A DNA stretch of 64,000 nt from Pseudomonas pisciculturae (GCF_015461805.1 NZ_JACVZE010000013.1:62001-126000); one strand, 5' to 3'. Positions 42,927 through 52,789 are shown, counted from the stretch's first letter. Program-made: numbers and translations. Notes: a model not told the origin generated them from the sequence alone.

Positions 42927-43544
42927 TTACAGAACGTCGAGCAGCTCAACGTCAAACACCAGAACGCTGTGCGGCGGGATGCTGCCAACGCCTTGAGCGC
43001 CATAAGCCAGTTCGCTCGGCACGTACAGGCGCCATTTGCTGCCGGCATTCATCAGTTGCAGGGCTTCGGTCCAGCCGGCGATCACGCCGCCCACCGGGAA
43101 TTCTGCCGGCTGGCCACGCTCGTAGGAGCTGTCGAACACAGTGCCGTCGATCAGGGTGCCGTGGTAATGCGTACGCACTTGGTCTTCACGGGTTGGCTTG
43201 GCGCCATCACCGGCGGTCAGCACTTCGAATTGCAGGCCGGAAGCCAGGGTGGTGATGCCATCACGCTTGGCGTTTTCAGCCAGGAAGGCCAGGCCTTCGC
43301 CAGCAGCTGCTTCTGCCTTGGCAGCCGCTTCGGCTTGCATGATTTCGCGGATGACCTTGAAGCTGGCAGCCATTTGCTCTTGGTCAACACGGCTTGGCTT
43401 GCCAGCGAACGCGTCGGTCAGGCCAGCCAGGATCGCGTCCAGGCTAACGCCCGGTGGCGGGTTGTCGCGCAGTTGGTCGCCCAACTGACGGCCGATACCG
43501 TAGCTGACGCGGGTTTCGTCGGTGGACAGATTAACTTCGGACAT
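42927..43544 (-). CDS. fklB: FKBP-type peptidyl-prolyl isomerase
   Basis: 205 residues, FKBP22/FklB type. N-terminal helical dimerisation domain (VSYGIGRQLGDQL, long charged helix AAAKAEAAAGEGLAFLAENAKRDG), C-terminal FKBP domain (VRTHYHGTLIDGTVFDSSYERG, SELAYGAQGVG, LVFDVELLDV). No signal peptide, so cytoplasmic. ATG at 43544 selected. Confidence 0.95.
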   Translation of the reverse strand: MSEVNLSTDETRVSYGIGRQLGDQLRDNPPPGVSLDAILAGLTDAFAGKPSRVDQEQMAASFKVIREIMQAEAAAKAEAAAGEGLAFLAENAKRDGITTLASGLQFEVLTAGDGAKPTREDQVRTHYHGTLIDGTVFDSSYERGQPAEFPVGGVIAGWTEALQLMNAGSKWRLYVPSELAYGAQGVGSIPPHSVLVFDVELLDVL

Positions 43545-43809
43545 GAAGAGGCTCCGCAATAGGGCAACACGGTTTCCCGTGTCATCCAGAACTAAAAGGG
43601 CCCGCAGACTAGCACAAAACATGATGACTGGATGAGCCTGGCGCCTCATGCCAGCCTGGCGCCGCTGGTCGGTTGCGCGGTGCATTCATTGAGGATTTAC
43701 GATTTAACCGTTTCAGATTCACGCCTGCCCGCCGATATAGGCCTACACATTGGCTGGCTCAAATAACAACACCGTCCAGCAGACAGATATCACCTTCGCG
43801 GAGCATTCG

Positions 43810-45729
43810 ATGAATAGCTGGTTCGGCAACATTAGCGTCAATCTCAAACTGGGCCTGGGTTTCGGCCTGGTGCTGGTTCTCACCTCGATCCTGGCATTGA
43901 CCGGCTGGACCAGCCTTGGCGGCCTGATCGACCGCAGCAACTGGATGAGCGACATCACCCAACTCAATGCCTCGCTGACCAAACTGCGCATCGTGCGCCT
44001 GCAATACATGCTGGCCAATGGCGACGAAGCCGTGGCGCAGACCGTACAGACCAACCTGGATGCCTTTGCCGCCCAGCAACAAAAACTGCTGGACAGCTTC
44101 AAGAGCCCAGAGAATCTCAAGTTGCTCAACCAGCAAAAAGCCGTGATCACGGCCTACCAGCAGTCTTTGAATAAAATGCGCGAGGCCTACCGTAACGGCA
44201 ATGCTGCGCGTCAAGCCATGGGGGACAAAGCCGAGATCGCCAACACGCAGATCAATGCGCTGGACACCAGTGTGCAGCAGATGGCCGACAGCCCGGAGCG
44301 CTTTGCCCAGTTTCAGGCAGTGACCCTGGCCAAGGAACAGTTCCTGTTGGCCCGCTACGAAGTGCGCGGCTATATCGCCAACGTCAACGCCGACACCGAA
44401 GCCCAGGCCGCCGCACAAATCGAGAAAGCCATCAGCGGCTTGAAAAACCTCAGCGCCGTGTTTGGCAGCAGCCAACAAAGCGCACTGGCCTCGCTGGAAA
44501 CCGCCCTCGGCGCCTACCGCACGGCTGTACAAAGCTACAAGGCCGCCAATGCCAATATCGTCACCGCCCGTGCCGAAATGACCACCCAGGGTGCCGATAT
44601 CGTCACTATCAGCGACAAGCTCTACGACATCCAACTGGATCGCCGCGACGCTGAAAGTGCCCAGGCTCGCAGCCTGCAACTGATCAGCACATTGCTGGCC
44701 CTGCTGGTCGGCGTCATCGCGGCACTGGTCATCACCCGCCAGATCACTCGCCCGATCCAGGAAACCCTGGCCGTGGTGGAACGCATCGCTTCCGGTGACC
44801 TGAGCCACAACATCCAGGTCACGCGTCGCGACGAACTGGGCGTGCTGCAACAAGGCATCCAGCGCATGGGCACCACCTTGCGTGAACTGATCAGCGGGAT
44901 TCGCGACGGCGTGACCCAAATCGCCAGCGCCGCCGAAGAGTTGTCGGCGGTCACCGAGCAGACCAGCGCCGGTGTGAACAGCCAGAAGATCGAGACCGAC
45001 CAGGTCGCCACCGCCATGCATGAGATGACGGCCACCGTGCAAGAAGTGGCACGCAATGCCGAGCAGGCGTCGCTAGCCGCCGCCGATGCCGATGGTCAAG
45101 CCCGCGCAGGCGACAAAGTGGTGGCCGAAGCCATCGCTCAGATCGAACGCTTGGCCGCCGAAGTGGCACGCTCCACTGACGCCATGGCGCACTTGCAACA
45201 AGAGAGCAACAAGATCGGCAGCGTGATGGACGTGATCAAGGCGGTGGCCGAGCAGACCAACCTGCTGGCGCTTAACGCCGCGATCGAAGCAGCACGTGCC
45301 GGTGAAGCCGGGCGCGGGTTCGCCGTGGTGGCGGATGAAGTGCGCGGGTTGGCCCAGCGCACGCAAAAATCCACCGAAGAAATCGAAGGTTTGGTCGCCG
45401 GTTTGCAAAATGGCACCCAGCAGGTGGCCACTGTGATGAACAACAGCCGAAGCCTCACCGACAGCAGCGTCGAGCTGACGCGCAAGGCCGGTGCATCTCT
45501 GGAAAACATCACCCGTACCGTGTCGAATATTCAGTCGATGAACCAACAGATTGCCGCCGCCGCCGAACAGCAAAGCGCCGTGGCTGAAGAGATCAGCCGC
45601 AGCATTGTGAACGTGCGTGATGTGTCGGAGCAGACTGCAACGGCGAGTGATGAGACGGCGAAATCAAGTGTGGAACTGGCGCGTTTGGGTAGCCAGTTGC
45701 AGCAGATGGTCAGCCATTTCCGGGTGTAA
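43810..45729 (+). CDS. Methyl-accepting chemotaxis protein, HBM sensor type
   Basis: 639 residues. First transmembrane helix at about 10-32, periplasmic all-helical ligand region of about 250 residues (the length of an HBM helical bimodular domain as in P. putida McpS/McpU), second transmembrane helix near 290-315, HAMP (TRQITRPIQETLAVVERIASGDL) and signalling domain with the hairpin tip AVAEQTNLLALNAAIEAARAGEAGRGFAVVADEVR. HBM receptors sense TCA intermediates or polyamines; which one cannot be told here. ATG at 43810 chosen; the TTG extension to 43750 is not needed. Confidence 0.92.
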   Translation: MNSWFGNISVNLKLGLGFGLVLVLTSILALTGWTSLGGLIDRSNWMSDITQLNASLTKLRIVRLQYMLANGDEAVAQTVQTNLDAFAAQQQKLLDSFKSPENLKLLNQQKAVITAYQQSLNKMREAYRNGNAARQAMGDKAEIANTQINALDTSVQQMADSPERFAQFQAVTLAKEQFLLARYEVRGYIANVNADTEAQAAAQIEKAISGLKNLSAVFGSSQQSALASLETALGAYRTAVQSYKAANANIVTARAEMTTQGADIVTISDKLYDIQLDRRDAESAQARSLQLISTLLALLVGVIAALVITRQITRPIQETLAVVERIASGDLSHNIQVTRRDELGVLQQGIQRMGTTLRELISGIRDGVTQIASAAEELSAVTEQTSAGVNSQKIETDQVATAMHEMTATVQEVARNAEQASLAAADADGQARAGDKVVAEAIAQIERLAAEVARSTDAMAHLQQESNKIGSVMDVIKAVAEQTNLLALNAAIEAARAGEAGRGFAVVADEVRGLAQRTQKSTEEIEGLVAGLQNGTQQVATVMNNSRSLTDSSVELTRKAGASLENITRTVSNIQSMNQQIAAAAEQQSAVAEEISRSIVNVRDVSEQTATASDETAKSSVELARLGSQLQQMVSHFRV

Positions 45730-45735
45730 AAAACA

Positions 45736-45768
45736 CTGTGCCCAGGGAGTAAGCTCCCTGGCCACAGG
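45736..45768. repeat. Hairpin between convergent genes
   Basis: Perfect 8-bp stem ccagggag/ctccctgg with outer ctgtg/cacag pairing. REP-like core without a T-run; may end transcription of both convergent genes. Confidence 0.6.
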
Positions 45769-45788
45769 TATTCATTGCTGTACCTCGA

Positions 45789-46157
45789 TTAACCCTCACC
45801 TTCCTCGACAAACACCACCCGATTTCCAAACGGATCCTTGATGCTCATCTCCCGCGAGCCCCAAGGCGTGGGCTCAACCTCGGGTTTGGCATAACGGTAG
45901 TCCTTGCCCAGCAATTGCTGCTGATAAGCATCGACGCCATGCGCCTGAATCCGTACCGCCGCACCCGGTGAAGCATCGCCATGATGCTCAGACAAGTGCA
46001 ACACGCACTCACCCAACGACACCTGCAAGTACAAGGGAAAGTTCGCCTCGAAGCGATGCTGCCAATCTACCTTGAACCCCAAAAAGTCGACATAGAACTC
46101 AAGGGCTTTGGTCTCGTCAAAAATACGTAAAATCGGTGTCGTTTTACCCAATTGCAT
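45789..46157 (-). CDS. VOC-family glyoxalase/bleomycin resistance-like protein
   Basis: 122 residues: vicinal oxygen chelate fold (ILRIFDETKALEFYVDFLGFKVDW; SLGECVLHLSEHHGD; SIKDPFGNRVVFVEE). Conserved His/Glu metal positions of glyoxalases are only partly clear, so a drug-binding role is as likely as catalysis. ATG at 46157 with GGGAG upstream. Nothing in the context specifies a substrate. Confidence 0.85.
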   Translation of the reverse strand: MQLGKTTPILRIFDETKALEFYVDFLGFKVDWQHRFEANFPLYLQVSLGECVLHLSEHHGDASPGAAVRIQAHGVDAYQQQLLGKDYRYAKPEVEPTPWGSREMSIKDPFGNRVVFVEEGEG

Positions 46158-46222
46158 CCGCGCAACTCCCTCTCTCAATACACCGACTATAACGGTATTC
46201 ATAAAACGCTGAGGGATACTGA

Positions 46223-48601
46223 TCAGCGTTTATCCCTAAGCTCCCAAGCCATCATCTGCCGAATCCGATCTGGCCCCAACGCTGCGTTCGACAGATGGAC
46301 CTCATCGAACTCAAAGGCACTTGGGGCGACATCCTTTACATTTTCTTCGTCTACCGGCTCTGTTATGTAATCTGAGGGTTTGCCCTGACGGACGGCCGTA
46401 AATTGCGGGTTTGATTTAATGTTTTCCCTGATGGAAACGGCCTTTAGCCCGTTACTTTTTATCTCGAAAATTTTGTAGTTACCCTTGAACTCAGTGTCGC
46501 CATACCGCTCTGCGCCCTGGCGTGTTCTTGAGACGATAAGCGTCGGCCCCTCCATCATCTTTTCCGGGCCGCCGAACCAAACTGAATCCATAAAGCCGAA
46601 ACGCTCTGGCGACCCTCGACGATCGACACGATTGGTTTTTTCTACCCGATACACGTACGGCAAATCGGTTCGTTCAATCATTCCCATACTATTAAAATAG
46701 CCACCAGGCGCTAACTGAACATTGCCTTGGTAGGGGTTGGTTTTCAGCACATGACTGTCATCGTAATCCGAAAACTCATCAGCAGAGCCCGAGTCGTACT
46801 GCCTGGAGTCTTCAGAACCTGCGGGGCTTGCAGGTTCATGATCAGAGCCCGGCGTAGGGCTCAGCCGTGGGGTCTGTAAATTAGGACGCTCGCTCTGTTG
46901 GATTGAGCCGAGTGACGCTCGCCCTGCGCGCAGGGGTTCCAGATAAACATCCATGCTTGGGTCCCAGTGAGGGTTGAGCATCTCTCCCCTACCCAGTACG
47001 CGATACTCCGTTGATGGCCCCGACACTCGGCTTAAACCCGTTGCATGGGTGAAGCCCATCATGGCCACATCCATCACGGCCCCGCGCATGCCTTCCTGGC
47101 GCTCTTTGCGGGTATCTCCCTCAACAGCCTTTTCGGTCTCCAAGCCAACCTGGGTACTGAATGACAAGGCATTAACGGCCATCCCCAGCGGCCCAAGAAA
47201 CGCCAAGGGAATGGAGAGAATGGCATTGGCAGATTGCGCGAGCCCCAACGCATCGTCCCTGATCACTTCGGAGTTGGACTTCATTTGGGTGTCGATATCC
47301 GACTCGATACGGGATTGGGTTTGCTTGGCCATCATCGCAAACACGTCCTCTCCCATACTCAGTGTGTTGACATTGATATGACTCTTATCGGCGTTCATCT
47401 GCCCGCTGCCGAGCAGTTCAAGGGTTTTATCGACGCCGTTGACGCTTAACTTCCCGAAAATACCCTGCTGACGTTCAGCGAGAGAAAAATGCTGAGCCAA
47501 AGCCTTCGCCTTGACCGGATCTCGCCCTTGTTCAACAACCCACTGATAGGCTGCCTGCGTGTTGTTGAACGTATGAAAGGCAGGCGTAGCACCCGGAACA
47601 TAAAGCACCTCACGCCCATTTTTGTGCACGAAACGCAAAATATCTGAGGCGGCATATCCATTGATGTCGAAACGTAATACTTGAGTCCCGGGCGCCGGTG
47701 GCGCAAGTGTACGCAGTTGCACTTGGGTTTGTTCCTGGGACGCAGACTCACTCAAATCAAGCGTGGGCACCCCAGCTTGCATCAATAAAGAAAAGTCGTC
47801 ATCCGTCAGCGTTTTATCTGCGCGGGCGTTTCTCGCCGCGTCAACAAAATGGGCTTTGGCCGCAGCTTGCCATTGAGCGCCATAGTCTTTCCAAAACGTC
47901 GAAACCAACGTCACCATTTTAGCTTGCAAGTTACCGCCACGAATAATATCCAACAGTGCAGACGGTGCGAGGCGCAATTCATTTTCTGCGTTGTAATGAC
48001 CCTTTTCGGGACCGTCCATATATATACCATAGGCCGCATCAAGGTCCCGCCAGTTCTCCTTGGCGCGGGGAGCATCATCTTTAACTTTCGAATAAATATA
48101 ACCGGGTAATGTCCTGTCCCAAATCAGAAGTCCCAAGCGAGAGAAAAAATCTGGCACACTCGAACTATCAAACAATGACGTCGCGCTCACATTGGAGGAA
48201 GCGAAATGTGCAATCGCTTGGGTTTTACCAACCCAGCCATAGAGATCGGCACTCGCGAAATCGTTCATAACGACATCCATCAACGTCATACTTTTATCAG
48301 GACGACCCGAATGTTCCCAGTGCGTAACCGTTACTCCGGAAGCCTTACTTTGCGCGGCTGGAAATCGGTGAAGATAGACTTTATCGGGATCAACCACTTT
48401 ACCCGTAGCCCGCTGGACCTTTTGCTGTACCCAGCACTTCAGTGTTTCTCGCAGATTGGGAATCCTGCTATCGGAGGGGATAACCCCGACAGGTGCACTA
48501 CTGACATCGGAGTTTAAAACCTCTGCTGGGGCCGAGACGTCGGCTTCACTGTTGATATTGCTCTGGATAAAGCTATTCTCTCGTACTGGTGAGATCATCA
48601 T
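46223..48601 (-). CDS. Dermonecrotic toxin-like protein with putative ADP-ribosyltransferase C-terminus
   Basis: About 792 residues. The N-terminal 270 residues resemble the dermonecrotic-toxin domain of Pseudomonas (VDPDKVYLHRFP; SMTLMDVVMNDF; LVSTFWKDYGAQWQAAAKAHFVDAARNARA). A hydrophobic patch near residues 455-485 (ANAILSIPLAFLGPLGMAVNALSFS) could be a membrane-insertion segment. After an acidic, Ser-rich linker (about 580-640), the last 140 residues suggest a cholera-toxin-like ADP-ribosyltransferase: VYRVEK (Arg), LIVSRTR (STS-like), YKIFEI and FEFDEVHLSNAALGPDRI (catalytic Glu). The first Glu of ExE is Phe. No secretion signal, immunity gene or chaperone is seen. AT-richer than neighbours. 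ATGs at 48601 and 48598 are both possible. Confidence 0.75.
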   Translation of the reverse strand: MMISPVRENSFIQSNINSEADVSAPAEVLNSDVSSAPVGVIPSDSRIPNLRETLKCWVQQKVQRATGKVVDPDKVYLHRFPAAQSKASGVTVTHWEHSGRPDKSMTLMDVVMNDFASADLYGWVGKTQAIAHFASSNVSATSLFDSSSVPDFFSRLGLLIWDRTLPGYIYSKVKDDAPRAKENWRDLDAAYGIYMDGPEKGHYNAENELRLAPSALLDIIRGGNLQAKMVTLVSTFWKDYGAQWQAAAKAHFVDAARNARADKTLTDDDFSLLMQAGVPTLDLSESASQEQTQVQLRTLAPPAPGTQVLRFDINGYAASDILRFVHKNGREVLYVPGATPAFHTFNNTQAAYQWVVEQGRDPVKAKALAQHFSLAERQQGIFGKLSVNGVDKTLELLGSGQMNADKSHINVNTLSMGEDVFAMMAKQTQSRIESDIDTQMKSNSEVIRDDALGLAQSANAILSIPLAFLGPLGMAVNALSFSTQVGLETEKAVEGDTRKERQEGMRGAVMDVAMMGFTHATGLSRVSGPSTEYRVLGRGEMLNPHWDPSMDVYLEPLRAGRASLGSIQQSERPNLQTPRLSPTPGSDHEPASPAGSEDSRQYDSGSADEFSDYDDSHVLKTNPYQGNVQLAPGGYFNSMGMIERTDLPYVYRVEKTNRVDRRGSPERFGFMDSVWFGGPEKMMEGPTLIVSRTRQGAERYGDTEFKGNYKIFEIKSNGLKAVSIRENIKSNPQFTAVRQGKPSDYITEPVDEENVKDVAPSAFEFDEVHLSNAALGPDRIRQMMAWELRDKR

Positions 48602-48852
48602 CACTTCCCTGATAACTGCTGAATAAACCAGACGCGTTCAAAAAGCCCACCCGCTCAGCTCTTTTATTGCGCCGGGCACATCACCAATACTAACCATCCT
48701 CTAAAGCCACGATATAACGGTTAAGTGTGAGTTTTATTTTCATCTCCCCTCATACTAACTTTACACACCACTTAACCCGCAACTTCTCCTACAACATCAA
48801 TTAACTTTTCCAGTGCTGAAAATGCCATCCCTACAATGCGCCACCACCGACA
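48602..48852. other. AT-rich upstream region of the toxin-like gene
   Basis: About 250 bp with no gene, noticeably A+T-richer than surrounding DNA (for example cttcaacttttccagtgctg-like runs and taaggttaagtgtg). Probable promoter of the toxin-like gene and end of the D-aminoacylase operon; no clear terminator seen. Confidence 0.5.
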
Positions 48853-50316
48853 TCACTTAGGCAAAAACCCTTTACGCAAATCACCTTGGCGCGCCAGAAA
48901 GCGCCCAGAGCGCCGCCCACATACGCCCTGCTCGGTGTAGCTCAATTCCCCGTTGACCCACACGCCTTCAATCCCTTGCGCCGCCCGCTGCGGCGCCTTG
49001 AAATCCGCCACATCACGCACCCGCAACGGGTCGAACAACACCAGGTCGGCCCAATGCCCTTCACGAATTTCACCGCGCTCGGCCAAGCCAAAACGTGCGG
49101 CCGACAACCCGGTCATTTTGTGCACCGCCGTATGCAGCGGGAACAGCCCCACATCGCGGCTGAAATGCCCAAGCACCCGTGGAAACGCCCCCCACAAACG
49201 CGGATGGGGAAAAGGGTCTTCGGGCAACCCATCCGACCCCACCATCGACAGCGGATGCGAGAGGATGCGTCGTACATCGGCTTCATCCATGCCGTAGTAC
49301 ACCGCCCCCGCCGGTTGCAGGCGACGGGCCGCGTCCATCAGCGAAACGTCCCACTCGGCCGCGATATCCTGCAAATCTCGACCGCCCATCTCCGGATGCG
49401 GTGTCGACCAGGTGATGGTGATGCGAAACGCATCGGTCACTTGCTTCAAATCCAACGTCGAAGAACTCGCCGCATAGGGGTAACAATCACACCCCACCGG
49501 ATGGGTTTTCGCCGCCAGTTCCAGGGATGCCAACAACTGCGGACTACGCCCCCAATTACCCGCACCTGCACATTTGAGGTGGGAAATAATCACCGGCACC
49601 TTGGCATGCCGACCGATCAGGAACGCTTCGTCCATCGCCTCCAGCACCGGTTCGAATTCGCTGCGCAAATGCGTGGTGTACACCGCACCAAAAGCCGTCA
49701 GTTCTTCACTGAGTTGCAGTACTTCATCGGTCTCGGCATTGAAGGCGCTGGCGTAGGCCAGGCCTGTGGATAAACCGAGCGCACCCGCCTCAAGACTCTC
49801 CTGCAACTGCACGCGCATCGCGGCGATTTCGCCGGGCGTGGCGGTGCGGTGCAGGTCGTCCATATGATTGCTGCGCAGCGCCGTGTGGCCGATCAAGGCC
49901 GCGACATTGACCGCTGGGTGTGCGTTTTCGACGGCGTTGCGATAGTCGCTGAAACGCGGATAAACAAACGCTTCGCGCGTGCCTAACAGGTTCATCGGGT
50001 CCGGCGGGTCACTGCGCAAACTCACCGGCGAGGCGCTGATACCGCAGTTGCCGACAACCACCGTGGTCACACCCTGGCTGAGCTTGGGCAACATCTGCGG
50101 GTGGCGGATCACCACCGTGTCGTCGTGGGTATGCACGTCGATAAACCCCGGTGCCAACACGCAGCCGGTGGCGTCGACTTCATGCGCAGCCGTTGCCGTC
50201 GACAAGTCGCCGATTGTCTCGATGCGCCCGTCACGCAGCCCCACATCGGCGATATAGCCTGGGGTGTTGCTGCCGTCGATAATCAGCGCGTGGCGAATCA
50301 GCGTGTCGTACTTCAT
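48853..50316 (-). CDS. N-acyl-D-amino-acid deacylase (D-aminoacylase)
   Basis: 487 residues, amidohydrolase superfamily. Metal ligands in GFIDVHTHDD, Cys ligand region VVVGNCGIS, and SHLKCAGAGNWG, SDGLP downstream; the C-terminal ADLVLFDP closes the beta-domain. Releases D-amino acids from N-acyl-D-amino acids. Start is one base after the stop of the RpiR gene (TGATATG), so it belongs to the gntP-rpiR operon. The longer frame to 50598 is not used. Confidence 0.93.
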   Translation of the reverse strand: MKYDTLIRHALIIDGSNTPGYIADVGLRDGRIETIGDLSTATAAHEVDATGCVLAPGFIDVHTHDDTVVIRHPQMLPKLSQGVTTVVVGNCGISASPVSLRSDPPDPMNLLGTREAFVYPRFSDYRNAVENAHPAVNVAALIGHTALRSNHMDDLHRTATPGEIAAMRVQLQESLEAGALGLSTGLAYASAFNAETDEVLQLSEELTAFGAVYTTHLRSEFEPVLEAMDEAFLIGRHAKVPVIISHLKCAGAGNWGRSPQLLASLELAAKTHPVGCDCYPYAASSSTLDLKQVTDAFRITITWSTPHPEMGGRDLQDIAAEWDVSLMDAARRLQPAGAVYYGMDEADVRRILSHPLSMVGSDGLPEDPFPHPRLWGAFPRVLGHFSRDVGLFPLHTAVHKMTGLSAARFGLAERGEIREGHWADLVLFDPLRVRDVADFKAPQRAAQGIEGVWVNGELSYTEQGVCGRRSGRFLARQGDLRKGFLPK

Positions 50317-50317
50317 A

Positions 50318-51178
50318 TCAGTCTCCAAGCGGCAGGCTGTCAGGGCCGCCGCGATAATCGTCCAGGGCCAGCTTGATGCGGCGCAGGCGTTCCTGGTTGT
50401 CGTCCGGCTGGGCCAGCGCCAGCTCGGTGGCGAGCAGGTCGATGGCCAGCAACATGCCGTAGCGCGCAGCGGTGGGTTTGTAGATAAAACTGGTTTCGGC
50501 CGGTTGCAGTGGCAACAGTACGTTCGCCAACTGGGCCAGCGGGGAGTCGGCCAGGGTGATGGCGACGACACGAGCGTCGTAACTGCGCGCCAGTGCAACC
50601 ACGTCCAGTAATTCCGGGGTGATGCCGGTCAGGGAGCAGACAATCAACGCGTGATCTGGCCCCAATGTGGCGGCCGTGACGCGCATCATCACCGGGTCAT
50701 GGCAGGCGGCAATCGGGTAACCCAGGCGCACCAGTCGTACCTGCAACTCATCGCTGCACAGGCTCGACGGGCCGCCCATGCCAAACGCGTGGATCATCCG
50801 CGCCTGACCCAACAGGCTCACCGCATCGGCGAAACGCGTGTGGTCGAAACCCGATAAATGCTGACGTAACGTAGCCTCGATATCGCCGAGAATCTGCCGG
50901 TGAAACGCCGACTGTTCCGGCAACCCCGCCGGGTCCAGGAAGCGGCTGCCCACACCGCTGGCCTGGGCCAGTTGCAGGCGCAGATCACGCAGGTCACGAC
51001 ACCCCACACTGCGGGCAAACCGCGACAGCGTGGCCGTGCTGACTTCGGCCCGTTGCGACAACGCCTCCAAGCTGGCCGACGCAGCAAAACCCACGTCATC
51101 GAGCATCAGCTTGGCGATACGCCCTTCGCCGGCGCTGAAAGAAGCCTGACGGGCGCGGATCTGGTAGAGGATGTCCAT
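50318..51178 (-). CDS. RpiR/MurR-family transcriptional regulator
   Basis: 286 residues: N-terminal RpiR helix-turn-helix (SLEALSQRAEVSTATLSRFARSVGCRDLRDLRLQLA) and C-terminal SIS domain (HAFGMGGPSSLCSDELQVRL, SLTGITPELLDVV). SIS domains bind phosphosugar-like ligands; here the ligand is more probably linked to the D-amino acid substrate. Sits between the permease and the D-aminoacylase in one operon, likely autoregulatory. ATG at 51178 with GGAG upstream. Confidence 0.92.
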   Translation of the reverse strand: MDILYQIRARQASFSAGEGRIAKLMLDDVGFAASASLEALSQRAEVSTATLSRFARSVGCRDLRDLRLQLAQASGVGSRFLDPAGLPEQSAFHRQILGDIEATLRQHLSGFDHTRFADAVSLLGQARMIHAFGMGGPSSLCSDELQVRLVRLGYPIAACHDPVMMRVTAATLGPDHALIVCSLTGITPELLDVVALARSYDARVVAITLADSPLAQLANVLLPLQPAETSFIYKPTAARYGMLLAIDLLATELALAQPDDNQERLRRIKLALDDYRGGPDSLPLGD

Positions 51179-51191
51179 AAAGGCTCCGGGG

Positions 51192-52541
51192 TTACAGAAG
51201 GCAGGACAGACCATAAGTCAGACCGAAGGCGACCACCGAAATCAGGGTCTCCAGCACGGTCCAGGTCTTGAAGGTCTGGATCACCGTCATATTGAAGTAT
51301 TCCTTGATCAGCCAGAAGCCGCCGTCATTGACGTGGGAAAAGATCACCGAGCCCGCCCCCGTCGCCAATACCAGTAATTCGGGGTGTGGATAACCCAGGC
51401 CCATGGCAACCGGTGCAACCACCCCCGATGCGGTGGTCATGGCCACCGTGGCCGAGCCGGTGGCGATGCGCATCAACGCGGCGAACAACCAGCCCATCAC
51501 CAGCGGCGACAGGTGAAACGCATGGGCCAGACCCAGGATTTCATTGGTCACGCCCGCGTCCACCAGAATGCGATTCAAGCCGCCCCCGGCACCCACCAGC
51601 AAAGTGATGCTGGCGGTTGGCGCCAGGCATTCATTGGTGAACTTGAGGATCGACTCGCGGTTGAAGCCTTGGGCGATGCCCAAGGTCCAGAAACTCACCA
51701 ACGTTGCCAGCAGCAGCGCAATCACCGAGTTGCCGATAAACAGCAGGAACTGATTGAAACCGGTGCCCGGCGTGGAGATCACGTTGGCCCAACCGCCGAT
51801 CATCATCAACACCACCGGCAACAGGATAGTGCCCATGGTCAGGGCAAAACTCGGCAGGCGGGTGCGCGGTTCGCGGTCGATAAACTGACGCTCCAGCGGG
51901 TTTTCTGCCGGCAGTTGAATACGCGGCACGATGAACTTGGCGTACAGCGGGCCGGCGATGATTGCCGTGGGAATACCGATCAGAATGGCGTAAAGCACCG
52001 TCTGCCCCACCGACGCGTTGTACGCCAGCACCGCCATCATCGCCGCCGGATGCGGCGGCACCAGCGCATGCACCACCGACAAACCGGCGACCATGGGCAA
52101 GCCGACCATCAGAATCGAAACGCCCACGCGCCGTGCCACCGTGAAGGCGATCGGCACCAGCAGCACAAACCCCACCTCGAAAAACAGCGGCAACCCCACC
52201 AAAAACGCGATGCACACCATCGCCCAGTGCGCGTTGCGCTCGCCGAAACGGTTGATCAGCGTGCGCGCCACCTGCTCGGCGCCGCCAGACTCGGCCATCA
52301 TCTTGCCAAGCATGGTGCCTAGCGCGACGACCAGGGCGATATGCCCCAGGGTCTTGCCGACGCCCGCTTCGTACGAGCCCATGATGGTGTCCGCCGGCAT
52401 CCCGGCCGTCAGCGCCAGGCCAATGGACACCAGGGTAATAACGATGAACGGGTTGAGTCGGTAACGTGCGATCAGCACGATCAAAGCAATGATGGCGATG
52501 GCAGCGTATGCCAATAGCCCGAAGCCCAGTGATGCGGCCAT
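51192..52541 (-). CDS. GntP-family permease
   Basis: 449 residues, about twelve to fourteen hydrophobic helices, with GntP signatures (NPFIVITLVSIGLALTAG, LVGLPLFFEVGFVLLVPI, VHALVPPHPAAMM, GAGSVIFSHVNDGGFWL). Family members carry gluconate, D-serine or other organic acids; here N-acyl-D-amino acids or D-amino acids are the natural guess from the operon. GAGGAG precedes the ATG at 52541. Confidence 0.92.
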   Translation of the reverse strand: MAASLGFGLLAYAAIAIIALIVLIARYRLNPFIVITLVSIGLALTAGMPADTIMGSYEAGVGKTLGHIALVVALGTMLGKMMAESGGAEQVARTLINRFGERNAHWAMVCIAFLVGLPLFFEVGFVLLVPIAFTVARRVGVSILMVGLPMVAGLSVVHALVPPHPAAMMAVLAYNASVGQTVLYAILIGIPTAIIAGPLYAKFIVPRIQLPAENPLERQFIDREPRTRLPSFALTMGTILLPVVLMMIGGWANVISTPGTGFNQFLLFIGNSVIALLLATLVSFWTLGIAQGFNRESILKFTNECLAPTASITLLVGAGGGLNRILVDAGVTNEILGLAHAFHLSPLVMGWLFAALMRIATGSATVAMTTASGVVAPVAMGLGYPHPELLVLATGAGSVIFSHVNDGGFWLIKEYFNMTVIQTFKTWTVLETLISVVAFGLTYGLSCLL

Positions 52542-52789
52542 GCGGTACTCCTCGGAAAGGGTCACGTCGAATTGGTTGTGAAACTCATAAATCATTACCG
52601 AGGAAGATTTTCAATTTTTATGAAAGTAAGTTTCGCCCACAGACAAGCGCTGTCGCATTGGGATATGCCCGATGGCGGCTCATGAAAATACGGGAGGTGT
52701 TCTTACATGAAGATCAGAAGATGCCGGAAACTCAACGGCCGCCATCCAGTCATAGAATGCGCACTCCCTCATGCCCAGGAAACCCGACC

